The notes beneath the pieces were generated by a model, which did no database searches, was not told where the DNA came from, and saw only the letters and a list, made by a program, of their open reading frames with translations. Source: JBKQHQ01 sp052148715 (lineage in GTDB: Bacteria > Pseudomonadota > Alphaproteobacteria > Rhizobiales > Xanthobacteraceae). Taken from it: a stretch of DNA of 64,000 nt. Of this stretch, positions 46,140 to 54,284 are shown one piece after another. Both the position numbers and the translations under genes were made by a program. Where the stretch lies: assembly GCA_052148715.1 (NCBI GenBank), contig JBKQHQ010000244.1:76843-140842 (forward strand), written 5' to 3'. The first letter of the stretch is position 1, and each line of letters begins with the position of its first letter.

Positions 46140-47324
46140 GTGCTCGACGAGACGCTCGCGTGGCCCTTCTTCGAGCAAAGCCATCGCGTCTTCGCGCAAG
46201 ATTTGGCGCGATGGGCCGACGCAACCTTGCCCACGCTGCCGCATGCCGATGTCGATGCCGCCTGCCGGGCGCGGGTCAAGGCGTTGGGCGAGGCCGGATT
46301 CCTCAAGGCGGTCGTGCCGGCGGAGTTCGGCGGCTTGCATCCTAATCTTGACGTGCGCACGCTTTGCCTCGCCCGCGAGATTTTGGCCTTCCGCGACGGT
46401 CTTGCCGATTTCTCCTTTGCGATGCAGGGGCTCGGCACCGGCTCGATCACGCTGTTCGGGGGCGATGATCTGAAAAACCGTTACCTGCCGCGGGTGCGCG
46501 ACGGCCACGCGATTGCCGCCTTCGCGCTGTCGGAGCCCGAGGCGGGCTCCGACGTGGCGGCGCTCGTCATGACGGCGAAGCCCGACGGTAACGCCCACGT
46601 CCGCATCGACGGCACCAAGACGTGGATCTCCAACGGCGGCATTGCGGATCATTACATCGTCTTTGCCCGTACCGGCGAGGCGCCCGGCGCCAAGGGACTT
46701 TCAGCTTTCGTGGTTGATGCCGATGCGGCGGGACTGAGCGTGACCGAGCGCATCGAGGTGATCGCGCCGCATCCGCTCGCCACGCTGCGGTTCGAGGGCG
46801 TGCGCGTGCCGGTCTCACATCGCTTGGGCCAGCCCGGCGAGGGTTTCAAGGTGGCTATGGCGACGCTCGACATTTTTCGCGCGACGGTCGGGGCTGCCGC
46901 GCTCGGCTTTGCCCGCCGAGCGCTCGCCGAGACGCTTGCCCGCGCGACGTCGCGCCAGCTCTTCGGGGCGCCGCTCGGCGAGCTGCAAATGACTCAAGGC
47001 GCCATCGCCGACAGCGCGACCGAGGTCGACGCCTCTGCGCTCCTCGTCTACCGCGCCGCCTGGACCAAGGACAAGGGCGCGGCGCGCGTTACCCGCGAAG
47101 CCGCCATGGCCAAAATGTTCGCGACCGAAGCGGCGCAGCACGTGATCGATCGGGCCGTGCAAATCCACGGCGGCCATGGTGTCACCAAGGGCGTCAAGGT
47201 TGAAGAGCTTTATCGCGAGATCCGGGCGCTGCGCATCTACGAGGGGGCGACCGAGGTACAGAAGATCGTGATTGCCCGCGAGGCGCTCAAGCCGCCGGTA
47301 AAGCCGGCCCTCGCGGCGGAGTAA
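46140..47324 (+). CDS. Acyl-CoA dehydrogenase
   Basis: 394-residue flavoprotein of the acyl-CoA dehydrogenase family. Conserved segments are AAFALSEPEAGSDVAAL (flavin/substrate loop, ~121-137), TWISNGGIADHYIVFART, and the C-terminal AVQIHGGHGVTKGVKVEELYREIRALRIYEGATEVQKIVIAREAL. The last contains the catalytic-base position (Glu of YEGAT). It starts with GTG 46140. It would desaturate an alicyclic or aliphatic CoA intermediate in the pathway and pass electrons to ETF. The ligase gene follows 15 bp on. Confidence 0.9.
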   Translation: MLDETLAWPFFEQSHRVFAQDLARWADATLPTLPHADVDAACRARVKALGEAGFLKAVVPAEFGGLHPNLDVRTLCLAREILAFRDGLADFSFAMQGLGTGSITLFGGDDLKNRYLPRVRDGHAIAAFALSEPEAGSDVAALVMTAKPDGNAHVRIDGTKTWISNGGIADHYIVFARTGEAPGAKGLSAFVVDADAAGLSVTERIEVIAPHPLATLRFEGVRVPVSHRLGQPGEGFKVAMATLDIFRATVGAAALGFARRALAETLARATSRQLFGAPLGELQMTQGAIADSATEVDASALLVYRAAWTKDKGAARVTREAAMAKMFATEAAQHVIDRAVQIHGGHGVTKGVKVEELYREIRALRIYEGATEVQKIVIAREALKPPVKPALAAE

Positions 47325-47339
47325 ATAAGGAGCGCAATC

Positions 47340-48986
47340 ATGCCGATGACGGCGCATGTGGACCTTTTTGCGCGCGATAACCTGCCGCCGCGCTCGGAAT
47401 GGCCGCAGTTCAAATTCGACCTTCCCGAGCTGCGGTATCCGAATTTCCTCAACTGCGTGACCGAGTTGCTCGATCGCTGGGTCGAGAGAGGGGAGGGCCA
47501 TCGCACCTGCCTCATCTCGAGCGAAGAAACGCTGAGCTATGCCGAGACCGCCGCGCGAGTGAATCGGATCGCCAATGCGCTGACGCGCGATTTGGGGCTC
47601 GTGCCCGGCAATCGGGTGTTGCTGCGCGGCTTCAACAATCCGATGATGGTTTGCGCCTATCTGGCGGTGATGAAGGCGGGCGGGATCGTGGTCGCGACCA
47701 TGCCGCTGCTGCGCGCCAAGGAAATCGCCTATCCGATCGCCAAGGCCAAGATCAGCCTCGCGCTCTGTGATCATCGCCTCGCCGACGAGATGGAGAAGGC
47801 GCGCGCGCTCGCGCCCGATCTCAAGCGCGTCGTCTACTGGGGCCGCGGAGCGCCGGGCGGTCTCGAGGAGCTCATGGCGAAGCCGGCTTATGACAGCTTC
47901 ACGGCCTGCGACACGGCCGCCGAGGACATCTGCTTGATCGGCTTCACGTCGGGCTCGACCGGCGAGCCCAAAGGCACCATGCACTTCCACCGGGACATCC
48001 TGGCGACCTGCGACAGCTATGGCCGGCACGTCCTGCGCGCGCGCGGCGATGACCGCTTCATCGGCTCGCCGCCGCTCGCTTTCACCTTTGGCCTCGGCGG
48101 CTTGGTTCTGTTCCCGCTGCGGGTCGGCGCCGCCACCATCTTGGTCGAAAGGGCGGCGCCCGCCGACCTGCTCGCCAGCATCGTGCGCCACCACGCCACG
48201 ATCTGCTTCACTTCGCCGACGGCCTACCGCGCCATGCTGCCGAAAGTCGCCGAGCACGACATTGCGTCGCTGCGCATGTGTGTTTCGGCCGGCGAGGCGC
48301 TGCCGAAGGCCACCTTCGAGGCCTGGCTCGCCGCCACCGGCATAAAAATCCTCGACGGCATCGGCGCGACCGAGATGCTGCACATCTTCATCGGCTCGCC
48401 CGAGGAAACGGTCCGTCCCGGTGCCACCGGCAAGCCGGTCCCCGGCTACGAGGCCAAGATCGTGGACGAAGAGGGGCGCGACCTGCCGCCCGGCACGGTC
48501 GGCCATCTCGCGGTGCGCGGGCCGACCGGCTGCCGTTATCTCGCCGATCCGCGTCAGCGGGTCTATGTGCGCGACGGCTGGAATATCACCGGCGACACCT
48601 ATGTGATGGATGGCGACGGGTATTTCTGGTACCAAGCGCGCTCCGACGACATGATCGTCTCCTCCGGCTACAATATCGGCGGGCCGGAAGTCGAAGCGGC
48701 CCTGCTGACCCACCCGGCCGTGGCGGAATGCGGCGTGGTGGGGGTGCCTGACGAGGAGCGTGGTCAGATCGTGAAAGCCTATATCGTGCTGCACCCGGGT
48801 TATAACGGGGACCCGGCTTTAACGTTGACTTTGCAGGACTACGTCAAGGCGACCATTGCGCCCTACAAATATCCACGCGCAATCGAGTACGTGCCGGTGC
48901 TGCCGCGTACGCAGACCGGCAAGCTGCAACGTTTCGAGCTGCGCCGCGTCGCGGCCGAAAGCGCGAGCCAGAAACTCGCGTCCTGA
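47340..48986 (+). CDS. Benzoate/2-aminobenzoate-CoA ligase family enzyme
   Basis: 548-residue AMP-forming acyl-CoA synthetase. The phosphate loop is IGFTSGSTGEPKGTMHFHRD (about residues 199-218). Other motifs are DGIGATEMLHIFIGSP (A5), VRDGWNITGDTYVMDGDGYFWYQARSDDMIVSSGYNIGGPEVE (A7-A8), and the catalytic lysine in RTQTGKLQRFELR (A10). The GATEMLHIF motif is typical of the benzoate-CoA ligase branch that includes 2-aminobenzoate-CoA ligases. It would activate the aromatic acid, the first step before the CoA-thioester monooxygenase encoded divergently. AAGGAG lies 6 bp upstream of the start. Confidence 0.9.
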   Translation: MPMTAHVDLFARDNLPPRSEWPQFKFDLPELRYPNFLNCVTELLDRWVERGEGHRTCLISSEETLSYAETAARVNRIANALTRDLGLVPGNRVLLRGFNNPMMVCAYLAVMKAGGIVVATMPLLRAKEIAYPIAKAKISLALCDHRLADEMEKARALAPDLKRVVYWGRGAPGGLEELMAKPAYDSFTACDTAAEDICLIGFTSGSTGEPKGTMHFHRDILATCDSYGRHVLRARGDDRFIGSPPLAFTFGLGGLVLFPLRVGAATILVERAAPADLLASIVRHHATICFTSPTAYRAMLPKVAEHDIASLRMCVSAGEALPKATFEAWLAATGIKILDGIGATEMLHIFIGSPEETVRPGATGKPVPGYEAKIVDEEGRDLPPGTVGHLAVRGPTGCRYLADPRQRVYVRDGWNITGDTYVMDGDGYFWYQARSDDMIVSSGYNIGGPEVEAALLTHPAVAECGVVGVPDEERGQIVKAYIVLHPGYNGDPALTLTLQDYVKATIAPYKYPRAIEYVPVLPRTQTGKLQRFELRRVAAESASQKLAS

Positions 48987-49044
48987 GGCATTTTCCGGCA
49001 AACTGCGTACCGGATTTCGTCGTACAACCGAGGAACGACCGGAT

Positions 49045-49488
49045 ATGACTCCGTCGAAGCCCGTACCGCTCACCGATCTTGCCGACGACAGCGAGGAATT
49101 GCCGCGGCCGCTGCTTCCGCGCGGTTGGCCGCGCCCGAGCGGGTACGCCAACGGCATGACCGCGAAGGGCCGCATCGTCGTCACCGGAGGGGTCGTCGGC
49201 TGGGATGTGATGGGCAATTTCGCCGACGGCTTCGCCGCCCAGGCACGGCAAGCCTTCTCGAACATCCTGTTGATCCTCGCCGAAGGCGGCGCCGGGCCCG
49301 AGCATCTCGTCCGGCTGTCCTGGTTCGTCATCGATATCTCTGAGTACCGCGCGAGCTTGAAAGAGCTCGGCCGCGCCTACCGCGAGACGATCGGCGCCCA
49401 CTATCCGGCCATGGCGGTGATGCAAGTGAGCGGCCTGGTCGAGCCCAAGGCCCGCCTCGAGATCGAAGCTACCGCTGTGGTGCCGTAA
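49045..49488 (+). CDS. RidA-family (YjgF/L-PSP) protein
   Basis: 147-residue RidA-type trimeric deaminase fold. The conserved C-terminal part has IVVTGGVVGWD, FAAQARQAFSNILLILAEGGAGPEHLVRLSWFVIDISEYRASLKELGRAYRETIGAHYPAMAVMQVSGLVEPKARLEIEATAVV. The substrate arginine of true RidA (about Arg105) is not evident in the usual R-x-C/V context, as the stretch reads AMAVMQVSGL. Relatives hydrolyse enamines/imines or act on ring-cleavage products. A homologue is part of the Azoarcus anthranilyl-CoA clusters as I recall, which fits release of the amino group. It is the last gene of the operon and convergent with purM. Confidence 0.85.
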   Translation: MTPSKPVPLTDLADDSEELPRPLLPRGWPRPSGYANGMTAKGRIVVTGGVVGWDVMGNFADGFAAQARQAFSNILLILAEGGAGPEHLVRLSWFVIDISEYRASLKELGRAYRETIGAHYPAMAVMQVSGLVEPKARLEIEATAVVP

Positions 49489-49493
49489 GAGCG

Positions 49494-50564
49494 TCACACC
49501 CGCGAAAAATGCTTGCCTTGACCTAGCAGATTTTGCTGCGTGAGCCTGACCCGGCGTGCCGTATCGGCAACCGCGTAGCCGATGCGGCGCACGCGCTTGC
49601 CGTAACTACCGAGAATCGCGAGCGCCGTGTCGGCGTCGTCCGGGGCGACGATGGCGCAATACCCGATCCCCATATTAAAGACTGAGTACATTTCCGTGTC
49701 GTCGACCTGCCCAAGGCGCTGAACGATGGAGAAAATAGGCGGAACGGGCGGTAGTGCCTCGATCACATAGCCGACATCGGCCTTGACCCGCGTGAGGTTC
49801 AAGAACCCATCGCTGGTGATGTGCGCCAGTGCTTTGACCGAGGGGACTTGGCTCAGCAACGCCAAGGCCTCTTTCACATAAATATGGGTGGGGCGAAGAA
49901 GCTCGGTGCCGAGGTCGGTTCCGAGCTCATCGAAGCGATGCGAGAGCTTGTAGCTGTTGCTCTCGAAGAAAGCCCGCCGCGCCAGCGAGAGCCCGTTGCT
50001 GTGGATGCCGTTGCTCTCGATGCCGATGACGACGTCGCCTTCCTGAACATTCTGGCCGACGAGGATCCTGTCGAGCGCGACATGCCCGATGGCCGTGCCG
50101 GCGAGGTCGAAGCCGCGGATCATGTCCTTCAGCTGTGCCGTCTCGCCGCCCGAGATCGAGATGCCGGCCATCTTGGCGCCGGCGCAGAGACCAACGGAGA
50201 TCGCGTCGAGAATATCCGCCTCGACCTTTTCGATGGCGATGTAGTCGACCATCGACACAGGGGTTGCGCCGACACAGATCACGTCGTTGACGTTCATGGC
50301 GACGCAGTCGATGCCGACGGTGTCGTACTTGCGCAGCATCGTTGCGATCATGGCCTTCGAGCCGATGCCGTCGGTCGTGATCGCAATGCCGTGGCCGCCG
50401 ACGTCGACGACATTGGCGAAATAGCCGATACCGAGTTGAACGGCGCCAAAACCGCCCGCCGGGGGCCAGGTGTCGACGATCCGCCGCGTCAGCCGCTGCA
50501 GACCGGCATCGGCCTCGTCGGTGTCGACGCCGGCATCTCGGTAAAGGTCGTGCACCACGCTCAC
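49494..50564 (-). CDS. Phosphoribosylformylglycinamidine cyclo-ligase (PurM) homologue, divergent type
   Basis: 356 residues of the AIR-synthase family (PurM/ThiL/SelD/HypE superfamily). The ATP/FGAM-binding core reads GIAITTDGIGSKAMIAT, YDTVGIDCVAMNVNDVICVGATPVSMVDYIAIEK, and GISISGGETAQLKDMIRGFDLAG. The glycine-rich end is NMGIGYCAIV. The phrase AMNVNDVICVGA is closer to archaeal/thermophile PurM than to the canonical proteobacterial form (CVNDLIVQGAEPLFFLDY), and no purN adjoins. It may be a second, horizontally acquired PurM or a related enzyme. It is convergent with ridA (5 bp) and divergent from dctP. Confidence 0.8.
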   Translation of the reverse strand: MSVVHDLYRDAGVDTDEADAGLQRLTRRIVDTWPPAGGFGAVQLGIGYFANVVDVGGHGIAITTDGIGSKAMIATMLRKYDTVGIDCVAMNVNDVICVGATPVSMVDYIAIEKVEADILDAISVGLCAGAKMAGISISGGETAQLKDMIRGFDLAGTAIGHVALDRILVGQNVQEGDVVIGIESNGIHSNGLSLARRAFFESNSYKLSHRFDELGTDLGTELLRPTHIYVKEALALLSQVPSVKALAHITSDGFLNLTRVKADVGYVIEALPPVPPIFSIVQRLGQVDDTEMYSVFNMGIGYCAIVAPDDADTALAILGSYGKRVRRIGYAVADTARRVRLTQQNLLGQGKHFSRV

Positions 50565-50601
50565 ATTACCCTCATGCTCGTTGCAGGGGACGCATTCGTA
50601 G

Positions 50602-50622
50602 GATAGGCAATTATTGCCTATC
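50602..50622. promoter_or_regulatory. Perfect 21-bp palindrome between purM and dctP
   Basis: 10-bp arms GATAGGCAAT / ATTGCCTATC around a single central T, 38 bp upstream of the purM-like start and 133 bp upstream of dctP. The symmetry and position in a divergent promoter region fit an operator for a dimeric regulator (GntR/LysR-sized). No T-run follows, so a terminator is less likely. The regulator is not encoded next to it. Confidence 0.6.
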
Positions 50623-50754
50623 TCTTAAAGGCTACCGTCGGGATTGCAAAGTCGGTGGGTGTCGAGCCGTACTATGGTGCCGCGGCGGTCGGTGTTTCCC
50701 GGTCTGCAACGGTGGGCGCTGCCGTCGGCGGCGCGGCATAAGGGAGCAATACGG

Positions 50755-51711
50755 ATGCAAAGGTTGATCCTGTCCGCCGCGCTGCTGGCGTTGGCCGCGG
50801 CTCCGGTCGGGGCCCAGGAAGTGACGCTGCGGGCGGTGTCGGCGTTTGCCGAGGGCACGCAGTTCTCGAAGAATTTCGAGCGCTTCGTCGAGAAGGTGAA
50901 CACCGACGGCAAGGGCCTCGTCAGGATCAACTATATCGGCGGCCCGCGCGCCTTGCCGCCGTTCGAGGTCGGCAACGCCGTGCGCACGCGTGTCGTCGAC
51001 ATCGCCAATGTGACGGCGGCGTTCTACACGAACCTGATGCCCGAGGGCGACGCCTTCAAGCTGTTCGGCAAGCCGATGTCCGAGCAGCGGGCGAACGGCA
51101 CCTGGGAATTCATCAACCGGCTGCACAATCAGAAGCTCAATGCCTGGTATCTGGCGCGCCAGTTTCACAATGTCCCATTCCACATCTATCTCAACAAGAA
51201 GCCTGCGAGCCTCGACTTCACCGGCCTAAAAATCCGCGTTACGCCGGTCTACAAGGACGTGGTCGAGGCGCTCGGCGGCACCGCGATCACTACGGCGCCC
51301 GGGGAGGTCTACACTGCGCTCGAGCGGGGCGTGGTCGACGGCTACGGCTGGCCCGTGACCGGCATCTTCGATCTCGGCTGGGAGAAGGTCACAAAATATC
51401 GGCTGGAGCCGGCCTTCTACAGCGTCGAGGTGAATGTGCTGGTCAATCTCGACGCCTGGAAAAGCCTCACCGAGCCGCAGCGCAAGGTGTTGAACGACGC
51501 GGCGCTCTGGCTCGAAGGCCTCGACGCCGAAAGCCCGGCGATCATTAAAGCCGAGGTTGACCGCCAAACCGCGACCGGCATCCAGCCGATCGACTACGGA
51601 CCGGAGCAATCAAAAGCTTTCCTCGATCGGGCCTACGAGGTCGCCTGGCAATCGGTGATCAAGCGCGCGCCCGAGACCGGCCCCAAACTGCGTGCGCTCG
51701 CGGGAAACTGA
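50755..51711 (+). CDS. TRAP transporter solute-binding protein (DctP family)
   Basis: 318 residues. A signal peptide (QRLILSAALLALAAAPVGAQ) is followed by a DctP/TAXI-unrelated P-type fold: EVTLRAVSAFAEGTQFSKNFERFVEKVN at the start, GLKIRVTPVYKDVVEALGGTAITTAPGEVYTALERGVVDGYGWPVTGI (about residues 160-205), where the carboxylate-binding arginine sits in KIRV, and FYSVEVNVLVNLDAWKSL. It should deliver a carboxylic acid to a TRAP permease. Only the small permease follows, after a palindromic repeat element; no DctM is present. Confidence 0.88.
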   Translation: MQRLILSAALLALAAAPVGAQEVTLRAVSAFAEGTQFSKNFERFVEKVNTDGKGLVRINYIGGPRALPPFEVGNAVRTRVVDIANVTAAFYTNLMPEGDAFKLFGKPMSEQRANGTWEFINRLHNQKLNAWYLARQFHNVPFHIYLNKKPASLDFTGLKIRVTPVYKDVVEALGGTAITTAPGEVYTALERGVVDGYGWPVTGIFDLGWEKVTKYRLEPAFYSVEVNVLVNLDAWKSLTEPQRKVLNDAALWLEGLDAESPAIIKAEVDRQTATGIQPIDYGPEQSKAFLDRAYEVAWQSVIKRAPETGPKLRALAGN

Positions 51712-51714
51712 CGT

Positions 51715-51869
51715 GTAGGGTGGGCAAAATCGCCTGTCGTGGCGCGGATTGCTTGGTGCGGCCGCGCGCGATTTTGCCCACGCGGACGCGCCGAAACATC
51801 CGCGTGGGCATTGCGCCATCATTGCCGAGCATGCTGACATGTTAGACTGACGCGCAATGCCCACCCTAC
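51715..51869. repeat. Nested inverted-repeat element between dctP and dctQ (MITE-like)
   Basis: A 155-bp unit bounded by GTAGGGTGGGCA (51715-51726) and its exact reverse complement TGCCCACCCTAC (51858-51869). Inside, GGGCAAAATCG pairs with CGATTTTGCCC, TCCGCGTGGGC pairs with GCCCACGCGGA, and CATTGCG pairs with CGCAATG, so the element can fold into two or three stacked hairpins. It encodes nothing. It resembles the GTAGGGTGGGC-type palindromic repeats scattered in rhizobial genomes (from memory) and begins four bases after the dctP stop. Confidence 0.8.
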
Positions 51870-51906
51870 CGACCAAACAACGCTTCTGCGCAGCAACCTT
51901 CCGCGC

Positions 51907-52422
51907 ATGACCAAGCTTTCCGCCGTCTTCGGCCGCCTGTTCGATGCGCTGGCGCTGCTGGCCGCGTTGATCCTCCTTGCGATGACGCTCCTGGTTGCCG
52001 CCGATATCATCTTGCGCAATGTCGCCCGGATCGGCTTTCCGTGGGCCAACGAGGTCTCCGAATACGCTCTCTATCTGATGACCTTGTTCGCCGCGCCCTG
52101 GCTGCTGCGCCGCGGCCAGCACGTGCGCATCGATCTTTTGCTGACGCTGGTGCCGCGGCGCGTCGCCTGGTTGATGGAAGCCGTCGCCGACCTCATGGGC
52201 TTTGCCGTCTGTCTCGTGCTCGTCCGCTACGGCGCGCTGATGACCTACGACAGCTGGCGGCTCGGCTCGCTGACCATCAAGAGCCTAGTGTTTCCGGAAT
52301 GGTGGCTGCTGGCGCCGCTGCCGCTCTTCTTCGTTCTGCTGGCGATCGAGTTCGTCTTCCGCTTCCACCGCCTGCTGACGGGCCCCCGGACACACCGGCA
52401 GGAGGCGACCTCGGTGAGTTGA
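51907..52422 (+). CDS. TRAP transporter small permease (DctQ family)
   Basis: 171 residues with four membrane helices: LFDALALLAALILLAMTLLVAADIILRN, the amphipathic WANEVSEYALYLMTLFAAPWLLRRGQHVRIDLLL segment typical of DctQ, MEAVADLMGFAVCLVLVRYG, and the last at LLAPLPLFFVLLAIEFVF. DctQ binds DctM in the membrane arm. Here the next gene (52424) is convergent and unrelated, so dctM is missing from the usual P-Q-M order; unless it lies elsewhere the transporter is incomplete. Confidence 0.87.
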   Translation: MTKLSAVFGRLFDALALLAALILLAMTLLVAADIILRNVARIGFPWANEVSEYALYLMTLFAAPWLLRRGQHVRIDLLLTLVPRRVAWLMEAVADLMGFAVCLVLVRYGALMTYDSWRLGSLTIKSLVFPEWWLLAPLPLFFVLLAIEFVFRFHRLLTGPRTHRQEATSVS

Positions 52423-52423
52423 G

Positions 52424-53218
52424 CTAAAACCCGCCGTGCGCGCGGGCCGGCAGGTAGTGCAGCACGCGCTGCTCGACGATGATGACGCAGAGGTAGGCGA
52501 TGCTGCCCACCAGCGTCAGCATCAGGATCGAGACGAACACCATCGGCGTGTTGGCCTGGCCTTCGCCGAAGCTCAGGAGATAGCCGAGGCCCTCGTTGCC
52601 GCCGACGAGCTCGCCGACGACGACACCGACCACGGCCAAGGTCGAGCCGATGCGCAGGCCGGCGAACATCGGCGGCATCGACGTCGGGAATTCGATCTTC
52701 CAGAAAATCTGCGCGCGGGTGGCCTTGAACGAGCGGGCGAGGTTGATCAGGTCGGGATCGACCGTGCGCACCGCGGTGAGCACGTTGACCATGACCGGAA
52801 AGAACACGATCAGGATCGCGACCAAGATTTTCGGATAGACGTTGAAACCCATCCAAAGAATGAACAGGGGCGCAAAGGCGACTTTGGGCGCGATCTGCAG
52901 CGCCAGAATATAGGGCGAGAGCGCGAACTCGGCGGTCGGCGACATGCCGAGCAGGTAGCCGATGAACGCCCCCAACAGGCTGCCGAGGATGAAGCCGGCG
53001 AGCACCTCGGCGGCGGTGACGCCGGTGTGGAAGAGGAGATGGCTGACCTGCCACATGCGCGCGAGCTCGGCGAGGACGCTCGACAGCGGCGGGATGATGA
53101 AGGTCGGGATGCCGAGGAGCTTTGGGCCCCATTCCCAGGCGGCGAGAAAGAGCACCAAGAGCAAGATGCTCGCCGCCGTTCCTCGCCGCACCATGGCGTT
53201 GCGCGCGTGATCGCTCAT
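52424..53218 (-). CDS. ABC transporter permease (SsuC/TauC/NMT family)
   Basis: 264-residue BPD_transp_1 permease with about six helices. It has the WEWGPKLLGIPTFIIPPLSSVLAEL opening typical of SsuC/TauC/ThiX-like permeases and the EAA loop region INLARSFKATRAQIFWKIEFPTSMPPMFAGLRIGSTLAVVGVVVGELVGG (about residues 155-205). It pairs with the ATPase that overlaps its start by four bases. Substrates of this class include sulfonates, nitrate, pyrimidine precursors and aromatic acids; nothing here decides among them. Confidence 0.88.
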   Translation of the reverse strand: MSDHARNAMVRRGTAASILLLVLFLAAWEWGPKLLGIPTFIIPPLSSVLAELARMWQVSHLLFHTGVTAAEVLAGFILGSLLGAFIGYLLGMSPTAEFALSPYILALQIAPKVAFAPLFILWMGFNVYPKILVAILIVFFPVMVNVLTAVRTVDPDLINLARSFKATRAQIFWKIEFPTSMPPMFAGLRIGSTLAVVGVVVGELVGGNEGLGYLLSFGEGQANTPMVFVSILMLTLVGSIAYLCVIIVEQRVLHYLPARAHGGF

Positions 53219-54033
53219 ACGTTGCCCGGCACGACCGCTTCCTCGAGCCCGGCATGGCCGAGGTCGAGCCGATCCATGAGGTGCCCGACATAATCGTTGA
53301 TCTTACCGTTCTTGCGCCGTGCGATCGGGTTGTCGCGGTCGGGCATGTCGACGATGATTTCGTCGATGATGCGGCCGGGTCGGCGGCTCATGACCAGGAC
53401 GCGGTCGGACAGGAGCACGGCTTCGAGGAGGTCGTGGGTGATCAGGAGCGCGGTCTTGCGCTCCCGCATCAAGGTTTGCGCCAGGTCGCGCTGCAGCACC
53501 ATGCGCGTCTGCGCGTCGACGGCGGAGAACGGCTCGTCGAGGAGCAGCACCGTAGGCTCGACCGCCAACGTTCGGGCCAGGGCCACCCGCTGGCGCATGC
53601 CGCCGGAGAGCTGATGCGGATAGTGGCCGGCGAACTCGGCAAGCTTGAAACCCTCGAGCAGCGTCTGCGCGCGGCGCCGGCGCTCCGCCGGCGGGCAGTT
53701 TTGGATCTCGACCCCGAGCATGACGTTCTCGGCGATGGTACGCCACGGGAGCAGGAGATCCTTCTGCAGCATGAAGGTGACATGCGCGTTCGGCCCCTGC
53801 ACGCGCTCGCCGTCGACGAAAGCCTCCCCCGCGCTCGGCGGCGACAGGCCCGAGCCGATATTGAGCAGCGTGCTCTTGCCGCAACCGCTCGGGCCGATGA
53901 GCGAGACCACTTCGCCGTCCGCGACGGCCAAGCTCACGTCGCGCACGGCGGTCAGCTCGCCCGCACCGCCTCGGTCTCGATATCGCATGGTGATGTTGCG
54001 GTACTCGAGGCGGATCAATGCGGCCATCTTCAA
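53215..54033 (-). CDS. ABC transporter ATP-binding protein (SsuB/TauB family)
   Basis: 272 residues. Walker A is GPSGCGKSTLLNIGSG (about residues 48-63), the Q-loop region is VTFMLQKDLLLPWRTIAENVMLG, the signature is LSGGMRQRVALARTLA, Walker B is VLLLDEPFSAVD, and the switch is LITHDLLEAVLLSDRVLVMSRRPGR. The LLPWRT motif marks the nitrate/sulfonate/taurine class. It starts divergently from the binding-protein gene at 54285, 251 bp away. Confidence 0.9.
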   Translation of the reverse strand: MKMAALIRLEYRNITMRYRDRGGAGELTAVRDVSLAVADGEVVSLIGPSGCGKSTLLNIGSGLSPPSAGEAFVDGERVQGPNAHVTFMLQKDLLLPWRTIAENVMLGVEIQNCPPAERRRRAQTLLEGFKLAEFAGHYPHQLSGGMRQRVALARTLAVEPTVLLLDEPFSAVDAQTRMVLQRDLAQTLMRERKTALLITHDLLEAVLLSDRVLVMSRRPGRIIDEIIVDMPDRDNPIARRKNGKINDYVGHLMDRLDLGHAGLEEAVVPGNV

Positions 54034-54284
54034 CTTGAGCGCGATGAGTGTGGGGACGAAGAACCCGGCGAGGCGATTGTTCGCCGTCGATCCGGTCTAG
54101 TATAGTTGCAAGCTTCGCGCCATCCGATCGTGCGGACGCGGCTTGATGGCATGAATCTCGCAACATCTTCCGCAATACTACGCGCAGCGCTACTCTCGCC
54201 CGATGCACCTTGATTGGCGACACGTCGTGAAGCATTTGTCGAGCGATGGGCCGGCCAAGCGGGCGCCAGCAAGGAGAACACCGC

